From Rhodovarius crocodyli (lineage in GTDB: Bacteria; Pseudomonadota; Alphaproteobacteria; Acetobacterales; Acetobacteraceae), in NCBI RefSeq assembly GCF_004005855.1, contig NZ_SACL01000010.1:1-64000 (forward strand): DNA of 64,000 bases, in the 5' to 3' direction. Below, piece by piece: positions 52,858-61,776 of the stretch (positions are counted from its first letter, which is position 1; each line of letters starts with the position of its first letter). Under the pieces are notes generated by a model that was not told where the DNA came from, did not search any database, and saw nothing but the letters and a program-made list of their open reading frames with translations. A program made the position numbers and the translations under genes.

Positions 52858-54240
52858 ATGACCGCCACACCCTATGACCGCGTGATCCTGGGCGAGATCG
52901 TCCTGCCCGACGGGGTGCTGGAAAACGGCTATGTGGCGATCCGCGGCGAGACGATCGCGGCGATCGGCCAGGGCGCGGCCCCGCCCGCCGCCGCCATCAC
53001 CGACCACAGCGGCAAATGGGTGCTGCCGGGCCTTGTGGACGGGCACATGCACACCGGCAGCGCGATCGGCTGGCCGGGCATCGAGGGTGCCTCGATGTCG
53101 GCTGCCGCCGGCGGCGTCACCACCTGCGTCGACATGCCCTATGACGTGCCGCGCGCCACCACCGATGCCTCGATCTTCCGCGAGAAGGTGGAGTGGGTGA
53201 ACCGCCTCAGCCATGTCGACATGGCGCTGTACGGCACCATCAAGAAGGAGAACGGCGTCGACGCCATCGCGGGGCTTGCCGAGGCCGGCTGCTGCTCCTT
53301 CAAGCTGTCCACCTACGAATACGACGCCACGCGCTTCCCGCGCATCGACAACACGACGATGGTCGAGGCCTTCCGCGAGATCGCCAAGACCGGCCGCATG
53401 GTGGGCATCCACAACGAGGACCAGGAGATCGTGGAGGGCGCGATCGCGGCCGCCAAGGCCACCGGCCGCACCGACCCCATCATGCACGCCCGCACGCGCC
53501 CCCCGCTGTGCGAGACCATGGCCGACCTCGCCATCTTCGAGATGGCGCTGGAGACGGGCGCGCATGTCCACATCGCCCATTCCTCGCTGGCGCGCGGCTT
53601 CGAACTGGCCGAGATCTTCCGCCGCATGGGCGCGCATACCTCGGGCGAGGCCTGCATCCAGTACCTGTGCATGACCGAGGAGGACCTCGTCCGCCTCGAA
53701 GGCTTCGGCAAGTGCAACCCGCCCTTCCGCACCGCCGATGAGGTGGAGCGCATGTGGGGGGCGCTGAAGGCCGGCAGCATCGCCTATGTCTCGACCGACC
53801 ACGCGCCCTGGCAGCGCGAGAAGAAGCTCTATCACGGCGACATCTTCGCCTGCGGCGCGGGGCTGACGGGCATGCAGAGCTATGCGCCGCTGATGGCCAG
53901 CCTGCTGATCGAGCGCGGCCTGCCCATCACGCACATGGCCAGCCTCTGCGCCGAGCGCCCTGCCCGCTTCCATGGCCTCGACGGCAAGAAGGGCGCGATC
54001 CGCGTGGGCTATGACGCCGACCTGTGCGTGCTGGAGCGCGGCGACTTCACCTTCGACGAGGCCGATATCCAGGACCGCCCTGATGCGCGCTGGTCGCCCT
54101 ATCACGGCCGCGCGATGAAGGCGCGGGTCGCGGCCACCTGGCTGCGCGGTACCCAGATCTGGGACGGCAGGACGGTTCTGGCGAAACCCGGCGCCGGCCA
54201 GTTCGTTCCCCGTCAGCACAGGGAAATCTTCTGCGGGTAG
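52858..54240 (+). CDS. Cyclic amidohydrolase (hydantoinase/allantoinase/dihydropyrimidinase-like)
   Basis: Encodes 460 residues. The binuclear metal site is complete: His63 and His65 in VDGHMHTG, carboxylated Lys149 in CCSFKLSTYEYD, His185 in GIHNED, His241 in HIAHSS and Asp314 in VSTDHAPW. This fits ring-opening enzymes for allantoin, hydantoins or dihydropyrimidines. The loops that separate these are not decisive by eye. The two downstream carbamoylase-like genes favour hydantoin or dihydropyrimidine substrates whose products carry an N-carbamoyl group. GAGGAGAG lies upstream of ATG 52858. Confidence 0.88.
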   Translation: MTATPYDRVILGEIVLPDGVLENGYVAIRGETIAAIGQGAAPPAAAITDHSGKWVLPGLVDGHMHTGSAIGWPGIEGASMSAAAGGVTTCVDMPYDVPRATTDASIFREKVEWVNRLSHVDMALYGTIKKENGVDAIAGLAEAGCCSFKLSTYEYDATRFPRIDNTTMVEAFREIAKTGRMVGIHNEDQEIVEGAIAAAKATGRTDPIMHARTRPPLCETMADLAIFEMALETGAHVHIAHSSLARGFELAEIFRRMGAHTSGEACIQYLCMTEEDLVRLEGFGKCNPPFRTADEVERMWGALKAGSIAYVSTDHAPWQREKKLYHGDIFACGAGLTGMQSYAPLMASLLIERGLPITHMASLCAERPARFHGLDGKKGAIRVGYDADLCVLERGDFTFDEADIQDRPDARWSPYHGRAMKARVAATWLRGTQIWDGRTVLAKPGAGQFVPRQHREIFCG

Positions 54241-54242
54241 CC

Positions 54243-54584
54243 ATGCTGTGGTCCATCGTCGCCTTCGTGGTCTTCGCCTGTCTCGGCTTCCTGGGCATGG
54301 GCGTGACCTCGGCGGTGCTGATGGAGGCGATCAGGCCCTTCCTGACCATCTGCTTCCCGCCCATCGGTGAATGGCGCGGGGATTGGGTCTGGCCCATCCT
54401 CATCGCCTATGGGCTGATCTGGCCGGTATCCTTCCTGGTGGCGGGGTTTCTGGACCGGATCTGGAAGCGCCAGGGGCGCGGCAAGTGGTTCCGGCGGGGT
54501 GTGTATCTCGCCGTGCTGTATGCCGGCGCCGTCATCACCGCCTATGCGCTGCTGCCCGGGCAATTGCCGATGAGGTGCCTGTAG
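54243..54584 (+). CDS. Small membrane protein with three predicted helices
   Basis: Encodes 113 residues, starting 3 bases after the hydantoinase-like stop. Helices are visible at about 3-30 (IVAFVVFACLGFLGMGV), 48-70 (WPILIAYGLIWPVSFLVAGF) and 85-105 (GVYLAVLYAGAVITAYAL), with a basic loop (DRIWKRQGRGKWFRRG). I know no family. Tight spacing suggests membership in the amide operon, perhaps with a transport-related role, but this is only inferred. Confidence 0.65.
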   Translation: MLWSIVAFVVFACLGFLGMGVTSAVLMEAIRPFLTICFPPIGEWRGDWVWPILIAYGLIWPVSFLVAGFLDRIWKRQGRGKWFRRGVYLAVLYAGAVITAYALLPGQLPMRCL

Positions 54585-54664
54585 CGCGGGCAATTCCGGC
54601 CTGGCACCGCATACGCCACCGGCCCTGCCCTTTCGCCCGGCCGCCGCTGTGATAGGACAGCGCC

Positions 54665-55621
54665 ATGACGAACCGCCCCAATTTGATCGTCGCCGGCGCG
54701 CAGACCGGCCCGATCCAGCGCGCGGACACCCGCGCCCACACCCTCGACCGGCTGATCGCCCTGCTCGAGCAGTCCGCCGCCAAGGGCGCCAAGCTGGTGG
54801 CCTTCCCCGAGCTGCCGCTGACCACCTTCTTCCCGCGCTGGTACATCGAGAACACGCAGGAGCTCGATACCTATTACGAGCGCGAAATGCCCAACCCGAA
54901 CGTGCAGAAGCTGTTCGACCGGGCGCGTGAGCTCAAGGTCGGCTTCTACCTGGGCTATGCCGAGCTGACGCCCGAGGGGCGGCGGTTCAACACCTCCATC
55001 ACGGTCGGCCCCGACGGGCAGATCCTGGGCAAGTACCGCAAGGTGCATCTGCCCGGCAGCGTGGAGCCCCGCGCGGGCAGCCGCTTCCAGCAGCTGGAGA
55101 AGCGGTATTTCGAATACGGCGACCTGGGCTTTCCGGCCTTCCGCGGCGCCGAGGACTGGGGCCGCCCCGCGCTCGGCATGCTGATCTGCAACGACCGCCG
55201 CTGGCCCGAGGCATGGCGTTCCTACGGGCTGCAGGGCATCGAGCTGATGCTGATCGGCTACAACTCCGCCGCCTATGATCCGAACGGCGGCACGGCCGAG
55301 AACGAGGAAATCCGCACCTTCCACTCGACGCTCGCGGTGCAGGCGAACGCCTATTTCAACGCGACCTTCGCGGTTTCCGTGGCCAAGGCAGGCGACGAGG
55401 ACGGTTCCGGCCTGATCGGCGGCAGCGTGATCGTCGACCCCAACGGCATGATCCTGGCCCAGGCCAAGACGCTGGAGGACGAGGTGATCGTGGCCGAGCT
55501 GGATTGGTCCAAGATCGCCCAGGGCCGTGGCCCCGGTAAGATCTTCGACTTCGGCTTCCACCGCCGCCCGCAGCACTACTCGCGTATCGTCAACCAGGTT
55601 GGCCTGGAGGAAATCCCTTGA
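54665..55621 (+). CDS. N-carbamoyl-D-amino-acid hydrolase-like (nitrilase superfamily), copy 1
   Basis: Encodes 318 residues. The catalytic triad sits as in Agrobacterium D-carbamoylase: Glu49 in FPELPLTTFFPRW, Lys126 in KYRKVHLPG and Cys175 in LICNDRRWPEAWR. FPRWY and NDRRWPE are signature stretches for that branch. The family splits N-carbamoyl-D-amino acids to the amino acid, CO2 and ammonia. It overlaps the next, paralogous gene by 4 bases. Together with the hydantoinase-like enzyme it could convert cyclic ureides to amino acids. Confidence 0.9.
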   Translation: MTNRPNLIVAGAQTGPIQRADTRAHTLDRLIALLEQSAAKGAKLVAFPELPLTTFFPRWYIENTQELDTYYEREMPNPNVQKLFDRARELKVGFYLGYAELTPEGRRFNTSITVGPDGQILGKYRKVHLPGSVEPRAGSRFQQLEKRYFEYGDLGFPAFRGAEDWGRPALGMLICNDRRWPEAWRSYGLQGIELMLIGYNSAAYDPNGGTAENEEIRTFHSTLAVQANAYFNATFAVSVAKAGDEDGSGLIGGSVIVDPNGMILAQAKTLEDEVIVAELDWSKIAQGRGPGKIFDFGFHRRPQHYSRIVNQVGLEEIP

Positions 55622-56580
55622 GCCGCAACATCGTCCTCGCCGCCGCCCAGCTCGGCCCCATCCAGAAGGCCGAGGGCCGCGACGTGGCCGTTGGCCGCAT
55701 GGTGCGGCTGATGGAAAAGGCGCATCAGCGCGGCGTGAACGTCGTGGTGTTCCCCGAACTGGCGCTGACCACCTTCTTCCCCCGCTGGTATGAGGAGGAC
55801 ATCGCGGTCGCGGACCACTGGTACGAGACCTCGATGCCGTCCAACGCGACGGCCCCGCTGTTCGAGGCCGCGAAGAAATACGGCATCGGCATGCATCTGG
55901 GCTATGCCGAAAAGACGCCAGACGGCCGCCGCTTCAACACCGCCATCTACGTCCACCCCACGGGCGAGATCGTGCTGAAGTACCGCAAGGTGCATCTGCC
56001 GGGTCACAAGGAATTCGACCCGATCCGCAAGGTGCAGCATCTGGAGAAGCGGTATTTCGAGGTGGGCGACCTGGGCTTCCCCGTGATCCGCGCGCCCATC
56101 GCCGGCACCGAGGCCAATATCGGCATGCTGATCTGCAACGACCGCCGCTGGCCCGAGGCATGGCGCGTGCTGGGCCTGCAGCAGGTCGAGGTCGTGATGC
56201 TCGGCTACAACACGCCCAGCCTGAACATGGACAACCGGGGCTTCGAGGCGCACCACCTGCGCGTTGAGCACTCGCACCTGTCCGTGCGCTCCGGCTGCTA
56301 CCAGAACAGCTGCTTCGGCGTGGCCACCGCCAAGGGCGGCACCGAGGACGGGCATGAGCTGTTCGGCCACTCCATCATCGTGAACCCGCAGGGCGAGATC
56401 ATGGCCCAGGCCACGAGCTGGGGCGACGAGCTGATCACGGCCGAGTGCAACCTGGACGACACGAAGCTGGGGCGCAGCACCATCTTCAACTTCGCCGCCC
56501 ACCGCCGCACCGAGGCCTATGGCCGCATCCTGGAACAGACCGGCAGCGTGGCGCCCGCGACGTGGACGCCCAAGGGCTGA
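55618..56580 (+). CDS. N-carbamoyl-D-amino-acid hydrolase-like (nitrilase superfamily), copy 2, TTG start
   Basis: Encodes 320 residues. The start codon is TTG 55618, overlapping the previous stop as TTGA, with GGAGG 7 bases upstream; no ATG is available nearby. Glu47, Lys124 and Cys173 keep the triad, in VFPELALTTFFPRWY, KYRKVHLPG and LICNDRRWPEAWR. It resembles copy 1 closely in these regions but differs around residues 195-225, where a substrate loop is expected, so the two may have different specificities or form a mixed oligomer. Confidence 0.9.
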   Translation: MSRNIVLAAAQLGPIQKAEGRDVAVGRMVRLMEKAHQRGVNVVVFPELALTTFFPRWYEEDIAVADHWYETSMPSNATAPLFEAAKKYGIGMHLGYAEKTPDGRRFNTAIYVHPTGEIVLKYRKVHLPGHKEFDPIRKVQHLEKRYFEVGDLGFPVIRAPIAGTEANIGMLICNDRRWPEAWRVLGLQQVEVVMLGYNTPSLNMDNRGFEAHHLRVEHSHLSVRSGCYQNSCFGVATAKGGTEDGHELFGHSIIVNPQGEIMAQATSWGDELITAECNLDDTKLGRSTIFNFAAHRRTEAYGRILEQTGSVAPATWTPKG

Positions 56581-56882
56581 ACCTGTTCGACCTGCCGCCG
56601 GCCGGCGGTGCGGAGCGTTTCGACACGCTGCTCACCCGCCCCGGCGTCACGATCGAGCGCATCGTCTCCACCGGCCAGGCCAGCCCGGAAGGGTTCTGGT
56701 ATGACCAGGACAGGGACGAATTCGTGCTGCTGCTCTCGGGCGCGGCACGGCTGACCATCGAGGGACAGGCCCCGCGCGACTTGCGCCCGGGTGATTGGCT
56801 GCACCTGCCGGCGCATTGCCGGCATCGGGTGGAATACACGCAGGCCGAGCCCGCGACGGTGTGGCTGGCGGTGCACTGGTAG
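56562..56882 (+). CDS. Small cupin protein
   Basis: Encodes 106 residues if started at GTG 56562, which overlaps the carbamoylase gene by 19 bases. No ATG and no clear ribosome site are present, so the start is uncertain. The cupin core is clear: FWYDQDRDEFVLLLSGAARL (motif 1, with His replaced) and LRPGDWLHLPAHCRHRVEYT (motif 2). Stand-alone cupins of this size are often metal-binding isomerases or sensors. Probably cotranscribed with the carbamoylase pair. Confidence 0.75.
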   Translation: MDAQGLNLFDLPPAGGAERFDTLLTRPGVTIERIVSTGQASPEGFWYDQDRDEFVLLLSGAARLTIEGQAPRDLRPGDWLHLPAHCRHRVEYTQAEPATVWLAVHW

Positions 56883-56922
56883 GGCTATACACGCCCGCAT
56901 AACAACCAGTGGAAACAGCCGG

Positions 56923-57891
56923 ATGACCATCACCCGCCGCGCCTTGGCCGGTGCCTCGCTTGGGGCGATTGCCGCGCCCCGCATCGCCCATGCCGCCTGG
57001 CCCGCCGACCGCGCCATCGAGGTCGTGGTGCCCTTCCCGCCCGGCGGCGGCGTGGACATCATGACCCGCGCCTTCCTGCCCTATCTCCAGGCCCGGCTGC
57101 CGGGTGCGCGCTTCGTCGTGAACAACCGCGGCGGCGCCGGTGGCCAGGTGGGCGCCGAGGCGATCGCCAACGCAGCCCCCGATGGCTACACCATTGGCGC
57201 GTCCTCCATGCCGGGCTTCGTGTCCATCCCGATCGAGCGCGCCACGCGCTATCAGCCCGCCGCCATGACGTTGCTGGCCAATGTGGTGGATGACCCCTGC
57301 GCCATCGCCGTGCGCGCCAACAGCCCGATCCGCACCCTGGCCGACTTCATCGCCGCCGCCCGCGCCCGGCCCGAAACGGTGACCTTCGCCACCACCGGCA
57401 TCGGCAGCGACGACCACCTGGCCATGCTGGCCTTCGAGGGGCTGACCAATACCCAGGTCGTGCATGTGCCCTTCACCGGCATGCCGCAATTGCTGCCGCA
57501 GGTGCTGAGCGGCACGGTGGATGTGGCCGCCTTGAACGTCAGCGAAGCCTTGCAGCCGGTGCGCGACGGCCAGCTGCGCTGCATCGCCCAGGCCGGCGCC
57601 ACGCGCTGGGCGCAGATGCCCGACGTGCCCACCTATCGCGAACAGGGCGTTGACTTGGTGGCCAGCGCCAGCCGTGGCCTGAGCGCGCCCGGCGGCCTGC
57701 CGGCGCCGATCCGCGAGCAATTGGAAGCCGCCTGCCGCGCGGCGCTGGAAGACCCGGCCTTCATCGCCGACGCGGAACGCCTGGGCATGCCGCTGCGGCC
57801 GATCATCGGGGCGGAATACCGCAGCTTCGTGCTGGATATCGAGGCGAGGTATCGGGTGCTGTGGCAGCAGAAGCCGTGGCGGGACAGGTAG
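56923..57891 (+). CDS. Tripartite tricarboxylate transporter (TctC/Bug-type) binding protein
   Basis: Encodes 322 residues from ATG 56923. A Tat-like signal (MTITRRALAGASLGAIAAPR, cleaved near AHA) is followed by AIEVVVPFPPGGGVDIMTRA, NNRGGAGGQVGAEAIANAAPDGY and VVHVPFTGMPQLLPQVLSG. The position, 40 bases after the cupin gene, suggests that it captures the amide or ureide used by the enzymes upstream. Its stop is followed by copy 2 of the dispersed repeat, as is the TctC-type gene at 3569-4549 by copy 1. Confidence 0.92.
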   Translation: MTITRRALAGASLGAIAAPRIAHAAWPADRAIEVVVPFPPGGGVDIMTRAFLPYLQARLPGARFVVNNRGGAGGQVGAEAIANAAPDGYTIGASSMPGFVSIPIERATRYQPAAMTLLANVVDDPCAIAVRANSPIRTLADFIAAARARPETVTFATTGIGSDDHLAMLAFEGLTNTQVVHVPFTGMPQLLPQVLSGTVDVAALNVSEALQPVRDGQLRCIAQAGATRWAQMPDVPTYREQGVDLVASASRGLSAPGGLPAPIREQLEAACRAALEDPAFIADAERLGMPLRPIIGAEYRSFVLDIEARYRVLWQQKPWRDR

Positions 57892-57943
57892 AAGGCGGGG
57901 GCTTTCCCCCCGGCCGCCGTTGAGGGGCTCTGCCCCTCAAGCT

Positions 57944-58075
57944 CCCCGCCAGGACCGTAGCGGCGCTGGACCCCGGGGACTTGGCGCTCAAGCCTGAATA
58001 AAAATGGCGCCGAACCTGGGAAGGTTCGGCGACCAAGCTCTTATCAGGTCCAGGAGATATCATCTCCTGGCGGGG
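57944..58075. repeat. Dispersed intergenic repeat, copy 2 (hairpin element)
   Basis: Core of about 132 bp sharing with copy 1 the start CCCCGCCAGGACCGTAGCGG, the block TTATCAGGTCCAGGAGATAT and the end CCTGGCGGGG. The inner hairpin here has arms CGCCGAACC / GGTTCGGCG with a different sequence but the same fold. Flanking hairpins GAGGGGCTCTGCCCCTC (57922-57938) and GAGGGGCAGCGCCCCTC (58081-58097) are present on both sides. It lies between convergent genes. Confidence 0.85.
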
Positions 58076-58105
58076 AGTTTGAGGGGCAGCGCCCCTCAAC
58101 CCACC

Positions 58106-59602
58106 TCAGCCCCAGCTCTTGAAATCCGGCATGGCGCTGATCGGCCCTGCCTTCTTCAGCGCCTCGATGTCCGGCACCGGCCGGGCAAAGGCCGGGTCGT
58201 TCGCGAAGGCGGCCTCGATGGCGGCCGCCACCTGCAGCACCAGCACATCGCCGCCGCGCGGGCCCACGATCTGCAGGCCGAAGGGGAAGCCCTTCTCGTC
58301 CACGCCGACGGGCAGGCTCAGGGCCGGATGACCCGTCAGCGTCACGTAATAGGCCAGGCTCAGCCAGTGGAAGTAGGTGCGCGTCGGCTTGCCGTCGATC
58401 TCGGCCGGATACAGCTCCTGCCAGGGGCGGGGGCTGGTGGTGATCGCGGGGCTGACCAGGATGTCGAACTTCCCGAAGAACTCCTGGAAGTTGCGATAGA
58501 TCTGGGTCTGGCGCGTCAGCGCATTGGCCTGGTCCACCAGGCTGTAGCCGAGGCCTTCCTGCACGTTGGCGTGCATGTTGGGCCCGCACAGCTCCGGCGT
58601 CTTCCTGGTCTTTTCCAGATGCGCGGACAGCACGCCCGCCGCGCGCAGCACCTCGAAGGCCTCGTCACCGCCGGACACGTCGGGGTGGGCGGACTCAGCC
58701 TTGGCGAACATGGGCGCGAGGGCTGCCGCGATCTTCTGGAAGGCGCGACGGACGATGGATTCCGTGGGCGCCTGGCCGAAATCCTCGGTGAAGGCGAGGC
58801 GCATGCTGCCCAGATCGGCCGGCGCGACCGGGTAATAGTAGTCGGCCACCTCGCGCATCTTGCGCCCGTGGAAGGTGTAGGACAGCGGGTCCACCGCGTC
58901 GTCGCTGACCATGGCCGAGAACATCAGCGCCGTGTCGGCCACGTTGCGCGCCATCGGCCCAAGCATCGGCAGCGGCGACCAGCCATGGCCGCGCCGGCTG
59001 GCGGGAATGGTGCCCGAGGACGGGCGGAAGCCGATGATGCCGTTGAAGGCGGCCGGGTTGCGCAGAGAACCGCCGGTGTCGCTGCCGGTCGCGAGCGGGA
59101 CCATGTTGGTCGCCAGCGCGACGGCAGAGCCGCCCGAGGAACCCGCCGCGTTATAGGCCGGGTTGAAGGCGTTGCCGGTGGCACCCCACACCAGGTTGCG
59201 GCTGTTCGCGCCCAGGCCGAATTCCGGCACGTTGGTCTTGCCCAGGATCACCGCGCCCTTGGCGCGCATGTTGGCCACCATGTGCTCGTCCGCGGTCGGC
59301 ACGTGGTCGGCGAAGATCGGGCTGCCCCAGGTGGTGCGCAGGCCCTTCGTGGCCTCCAGGTCCTTGATGCCCATGGGCAGGCCATGCAGCGGCGGCAGCG
59401 GGCCGCCCTTCATGGTCTCAGCGTCGGCGGCCTTGGCGGTCGTCATCGCGGCGTCGGGGTCCATCGCCGTCATGGCATTGACCGCGTGGTTCACCGCGTC
59501 GATGCGCCCGATGCAGCTCTGCAGCAGTTCGACGGCGGACAGCTTCTTCGCCCCGATCAGGCGGCGCGCTTCGACGGCGGTCAGATCACAAGGTTCGGTC
59601 AT
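58106..59602 (-). CDS. Amidase (amidase-signature family)
   Basis: Encodes 498 residues from ATG 59602, with GAGGGAAAG upstream. The Ser-cisSer-Lys triad is visible: Lys80 in GIKD, Ser155 in GSSGGSAVALA and nucleophile Ser179 in GSDTGGSLRNPA. The family hydrolyses diverse amides in the cytoplasm. It lies 126 bases downstream of the gamma-glutamyltransferase gene on the same strand, converging on the carbamoylase/TctC operon, which fits a local theme of amide breakdown. Confidence 0.93.
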   Translation of the reverse strand: MTEPCDLTAVEARRLIGAKKLSAVELLQSCIGRIDAVNHAVNAMTAMDPDAAMTTAKAADAETMKGGPLPPLHGLPMGIKDLEATKGLRTTWGSPIFADHVPTADEHMVANMRAKGAVILGKTNVPEFGLGANSRNLVWGATGNAFNPAYNAAGSSGGSAVALATNMVPLATGSDTGGSLRNPAAFNGIIGFRPSSGTIPASRRGHGWSPLPMLGPMARNVADTALMFSAMVSDDAVDPLSYTFHGRKMREVADYYYPVAPADLGSMRLAFTEDFGQAPTESIVRRAFQKIAAALAPMFAKAESAHPDVSGGDEAFEVLRAAGVLSAHLEKTRKTPELCGPNMHANVQEGLGYSLVDQANALTRQTQIYRNFQEFFGKFDILVSPAITTSPRPWQELYPAEIDGKPTRTYFHWLSLAYYVTLTGHPALSLPVGVDEKGFPFGLQIVGPRGGDVLVLQVAAAIEAAFANDPAFARPVPDIEALKKAGPISAMPDFKSWG

Positions 59603-59728
59603 TTTTCTTTCCCTCAAACGCCGGGCGCGGCCTCCGGCCGCTGGGCTTCCGCCGCGTCGCTGCTGCGCCGGGCGGTCATGTCAGGTGGGCGGCGCCGCGC
59701 GCCGTGCGCGCGGAACCGTTGGGGCTGC

Positions 59729-61333
59729 TCAGAAGCCCATCGCGCAACCATCCTTGCGCGGGTCGGAGCCACCGATCAGCGCGCCGCGGGCGCGGTCAAT
59801 GAAGATGCCCTGGCTGCCGCCATGCGGCTTGTCGATGATCTCGCAGTCATGGCCCATGGCGTTCAGGCGGTCGATCACGGCCCCCGAGAAGCCGCGCTCC
59901 AGCTGCACCTTGCCCTTGAAGGGGAACAGGCGCGGCGCGTCCATCGCTTCCTGGATGTCCATGCCGAACTCGAACATGTTGGTCAGGAACAGCGTGTGGC
60001 CCATGGGCTGGAAATGCCCGCCCATCACGCCATAGGGCATGATGCATTCGCCGTTCTTCATCACCATGCCGGGGATGATGGTGTGCATCGGGCGCTTGTT
60101 GGGGGCGATGCAGTTCGGGTGGCCTTCCTGCAGGCGGAAGCCGAAGCCGCGGTTCTGCAGCAGCACGCCCGAACCCTCGGCCAGGATGCCCGAACCGAAG
60201 CCCTCGAACAGCGAGTTGATGAAGGAGCAGGCGTTGCCCTCGGCGTCCACGACGCAGAGGTAGACGGTGTCCTTGTGCTTCGCGAGGTCGCTCTCGCCGG
60301 CCGGCGGCATCTGCTTCATCGCCGCCTCGTCGCTGATCAGCGCGCGCAGCTTCCCGGCATAATCCTTGGAAAGCAGCGTCTCCATCGGCATGTCGAAGAA
60401 GGCGGGGTCGGACAGGAAGGCGTCGCGGTCGCGATAGGCAAGGCGCGCGGCCTCGATGTGGCGGTGCAGGCGCAGCGGGCTCATCGCGCCCTGCTCGGGC
60501 GTGGGGAAGCCGCCCAGGATGTTCAGCAGCTCAAGCGCCACGATGCCCGAGCCGTTGGGCGGGCACTGGAACACGTCCATGTCGCGCCAGCGGGTCTGGA
60601 TGGGCGTCACGAACTCGGCCACGTTCAGGCCGTTCGCGAAATCCTCCAGCGTGTGCAGGCCGCCGGCGGCGTTGAGCGCCTTGACCATGTCGGCCGCGAT
60701 CTCGCCCTCATAGAAGGCCTTCGGGCCGTGCTTGCCGACGGCGCGCAGGGTGCGGGCGAGCGCCGGGAAGGCGATCTTGTCGCCATGCTTGGGCGCCTTG
60801 CCGCCCGGCAGGAAATGGCGCGCCGCGGCCTCGTTCTTCGACAGCTTGCCGACCGAATTGGCCCAGTCGAAGGAGACGCGGGCATGGACGTGGAAGCCTT
60901 CCTCGGCGAAGCGCGCCGCGGGCTCCAGGATCTCGTCCAGCCCCTTGCGGCCGAAACGCTTGTTCAGCGCGGCCCAGGCGCTGGGCGCACCGGGGACGGT
61001 GACGGAATGGGCCGAGGTCGGCGTCAGCTCGTTCACCTGGCGGGCGCGCAGCGCCTCGGGCGTCGCGCCGGCGGGCGCGCGGCCCGAGCCGTTGAGCGCA
61101 TAGACCTGCCCGCTGCCGGCCGGGGAGTACAGGCAGAAGCAGTCGCCGCCGATGCCCGTGCTCGCGGGCTCGATCACGCCGAGCACCGCCACGGCTGCGA
61201 TAGCCGCGTCGATGGCACTGCCGCCGGCCTTCAGGATGTCCAGCGCCGTCATCGTCGCGGCCGGCATCGAGGTCGCGGCCATGCCGTGGGCGGAGATGAC
61301 CGGGCTGCGGCCGGGGAAGTGGAAATCGCGCAT
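59729..61333 (-). CDS. Gamma-glutamyltransferase-like Ntn hydrolase
   Basis: Encodes 534 residues from ATG 61333 (MRDFHFPGRSPVISAHGMAA). The self-cleavage site is KDTVYLCVVDAEGNACSFIN near residue 350, where Thr would become the N-terminal nucleophile of the small subunit. GSGVLLQNRGFGF and the glycine pair in YGVMGGHFQPMGH follow. No signal peptide is seen, so it is likely cytoplasmic, unlike classical periplasmic Ggt; such GGT-like proteins include acylases. Longer readings of the frame run across the divergent csaA start and are not used. Confidence 0.9.
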   Translation of the reverse strand: MRDFHFPGRSPVISAHGMAATSMPAATMTALDILKAGGSAIDAAIAAVAVLGVIEPASTGIGGDCFCLYSPAGSGQVYALNGSGRAPAGATPEALRARQVNELTPTSAHSVTVPGAPSAWAALNKRFGRKGLDEILEPAARFAEEGFHVHARVSFDWANSVGKLSKNEAAARHFLPGGKAPKHGDKIAFPALARTLRAVGKHGPKAFYEGEIAADMVKALNAAGGLHTLEDFANGLNVAEFVTPIQTRWRDMDVFQCPPNGSGIVALELLNILGGFPTPEQGAMSPLRLHRHIEAARLAYRDRDAFLSDPAFFDMPMETLLSKDYAGKLRALISDEAAMKQMPPAGESDLAKHKDTVYLCVVDAEGNACSFINSLFEGFGSGILAEGSGVLLQNRGFGFRLQEGHPNCIAPNKRPMHTIIPGMVMKNGECIMPYGVMGGHFQPMGHTLFLTNMFEFGMDIQEAMDAPRLFPFKGKVQLERGFSGAVIDRLNAMGHDCEIIDKPHGGSQGIFIDRARGALIGGSDPRKDGCAMGF

Positions 61334-61436
61334 GGGGCTGTTCTCGGCAAAACGTCTGACAAACCGTTCGCATGGAGTGGCCGCCTCGGCAATACGCCCT
61401 TCCCGGTCGTGACATCCCACGGTAATGCGCGATGCC

Positions 61437-61775
61437 ATGGAAATGATCACATACGCCGATTTCGAGAAGGTGGAGATCAGGGTGGGCCGGGTGGTCCAGG
61501 CCGAGCCTTTCCCCGAGGCGCGCAAGCCCTCCATCAAGGTCTGGGTGGATTTCGGGGCGGGGCTGGGGGTCAGGAAGACCTCCGCCCAGGTCGCGGTGCA
61601 CTACACGCCAGAAAGCCTGGTGGGGAAGCAGGTGATGGGGGTGGTGAACTTCCCGCCCCGCCAGATCGGCCCCTTCATGAGCGAATTCCTGATGCTGGGC
61701 GTGCCCGACGAGAAGGGCGCCGTGGTATTGCTCGCCCCTGACCTGCCCGTGCCGGCCGGCGGAAGGATGTTCTGA
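61437..61775 (+). CDS. csaA: CsaA-like tRNA-binding-domain chaperone
   Basis: Encodes 112 residues. [33 protein letters not shown], then [19 protein letters not shown] and [19 protein letters not shown], match the OB-fold of CsaA from end to end. CsaA binds tRNA and acts as an export-related chaperone in Bacillus. The start is unsure: ATG 61437 or 61443, both without a good ribosome site. gpt begins 1 base after its stop. Confidence 0.9.
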   Translation: MEMITYADFEKVEIRVGRVVQAEPFPEARKPSIKVWVDFGAGLGVRKTSAQVAVHYTPESLVGKQVMGVVNFPPRQIGPFMSEFLMLGVPDEKGAVVLLAPDLPVPAGGRMF

Positions 61776-61776
61776 G

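Noticed and set aside
58004-61741. Very long plus-strand open frame over the amidase and gamma-glutamyltransferase genes
   Set aside because: It is antisense to two clear enzymes with intact catalytic motifs, is rich in Ala, Gly, Arg and His, and has no recognisable domain. It is a GC-rich frame shadow.
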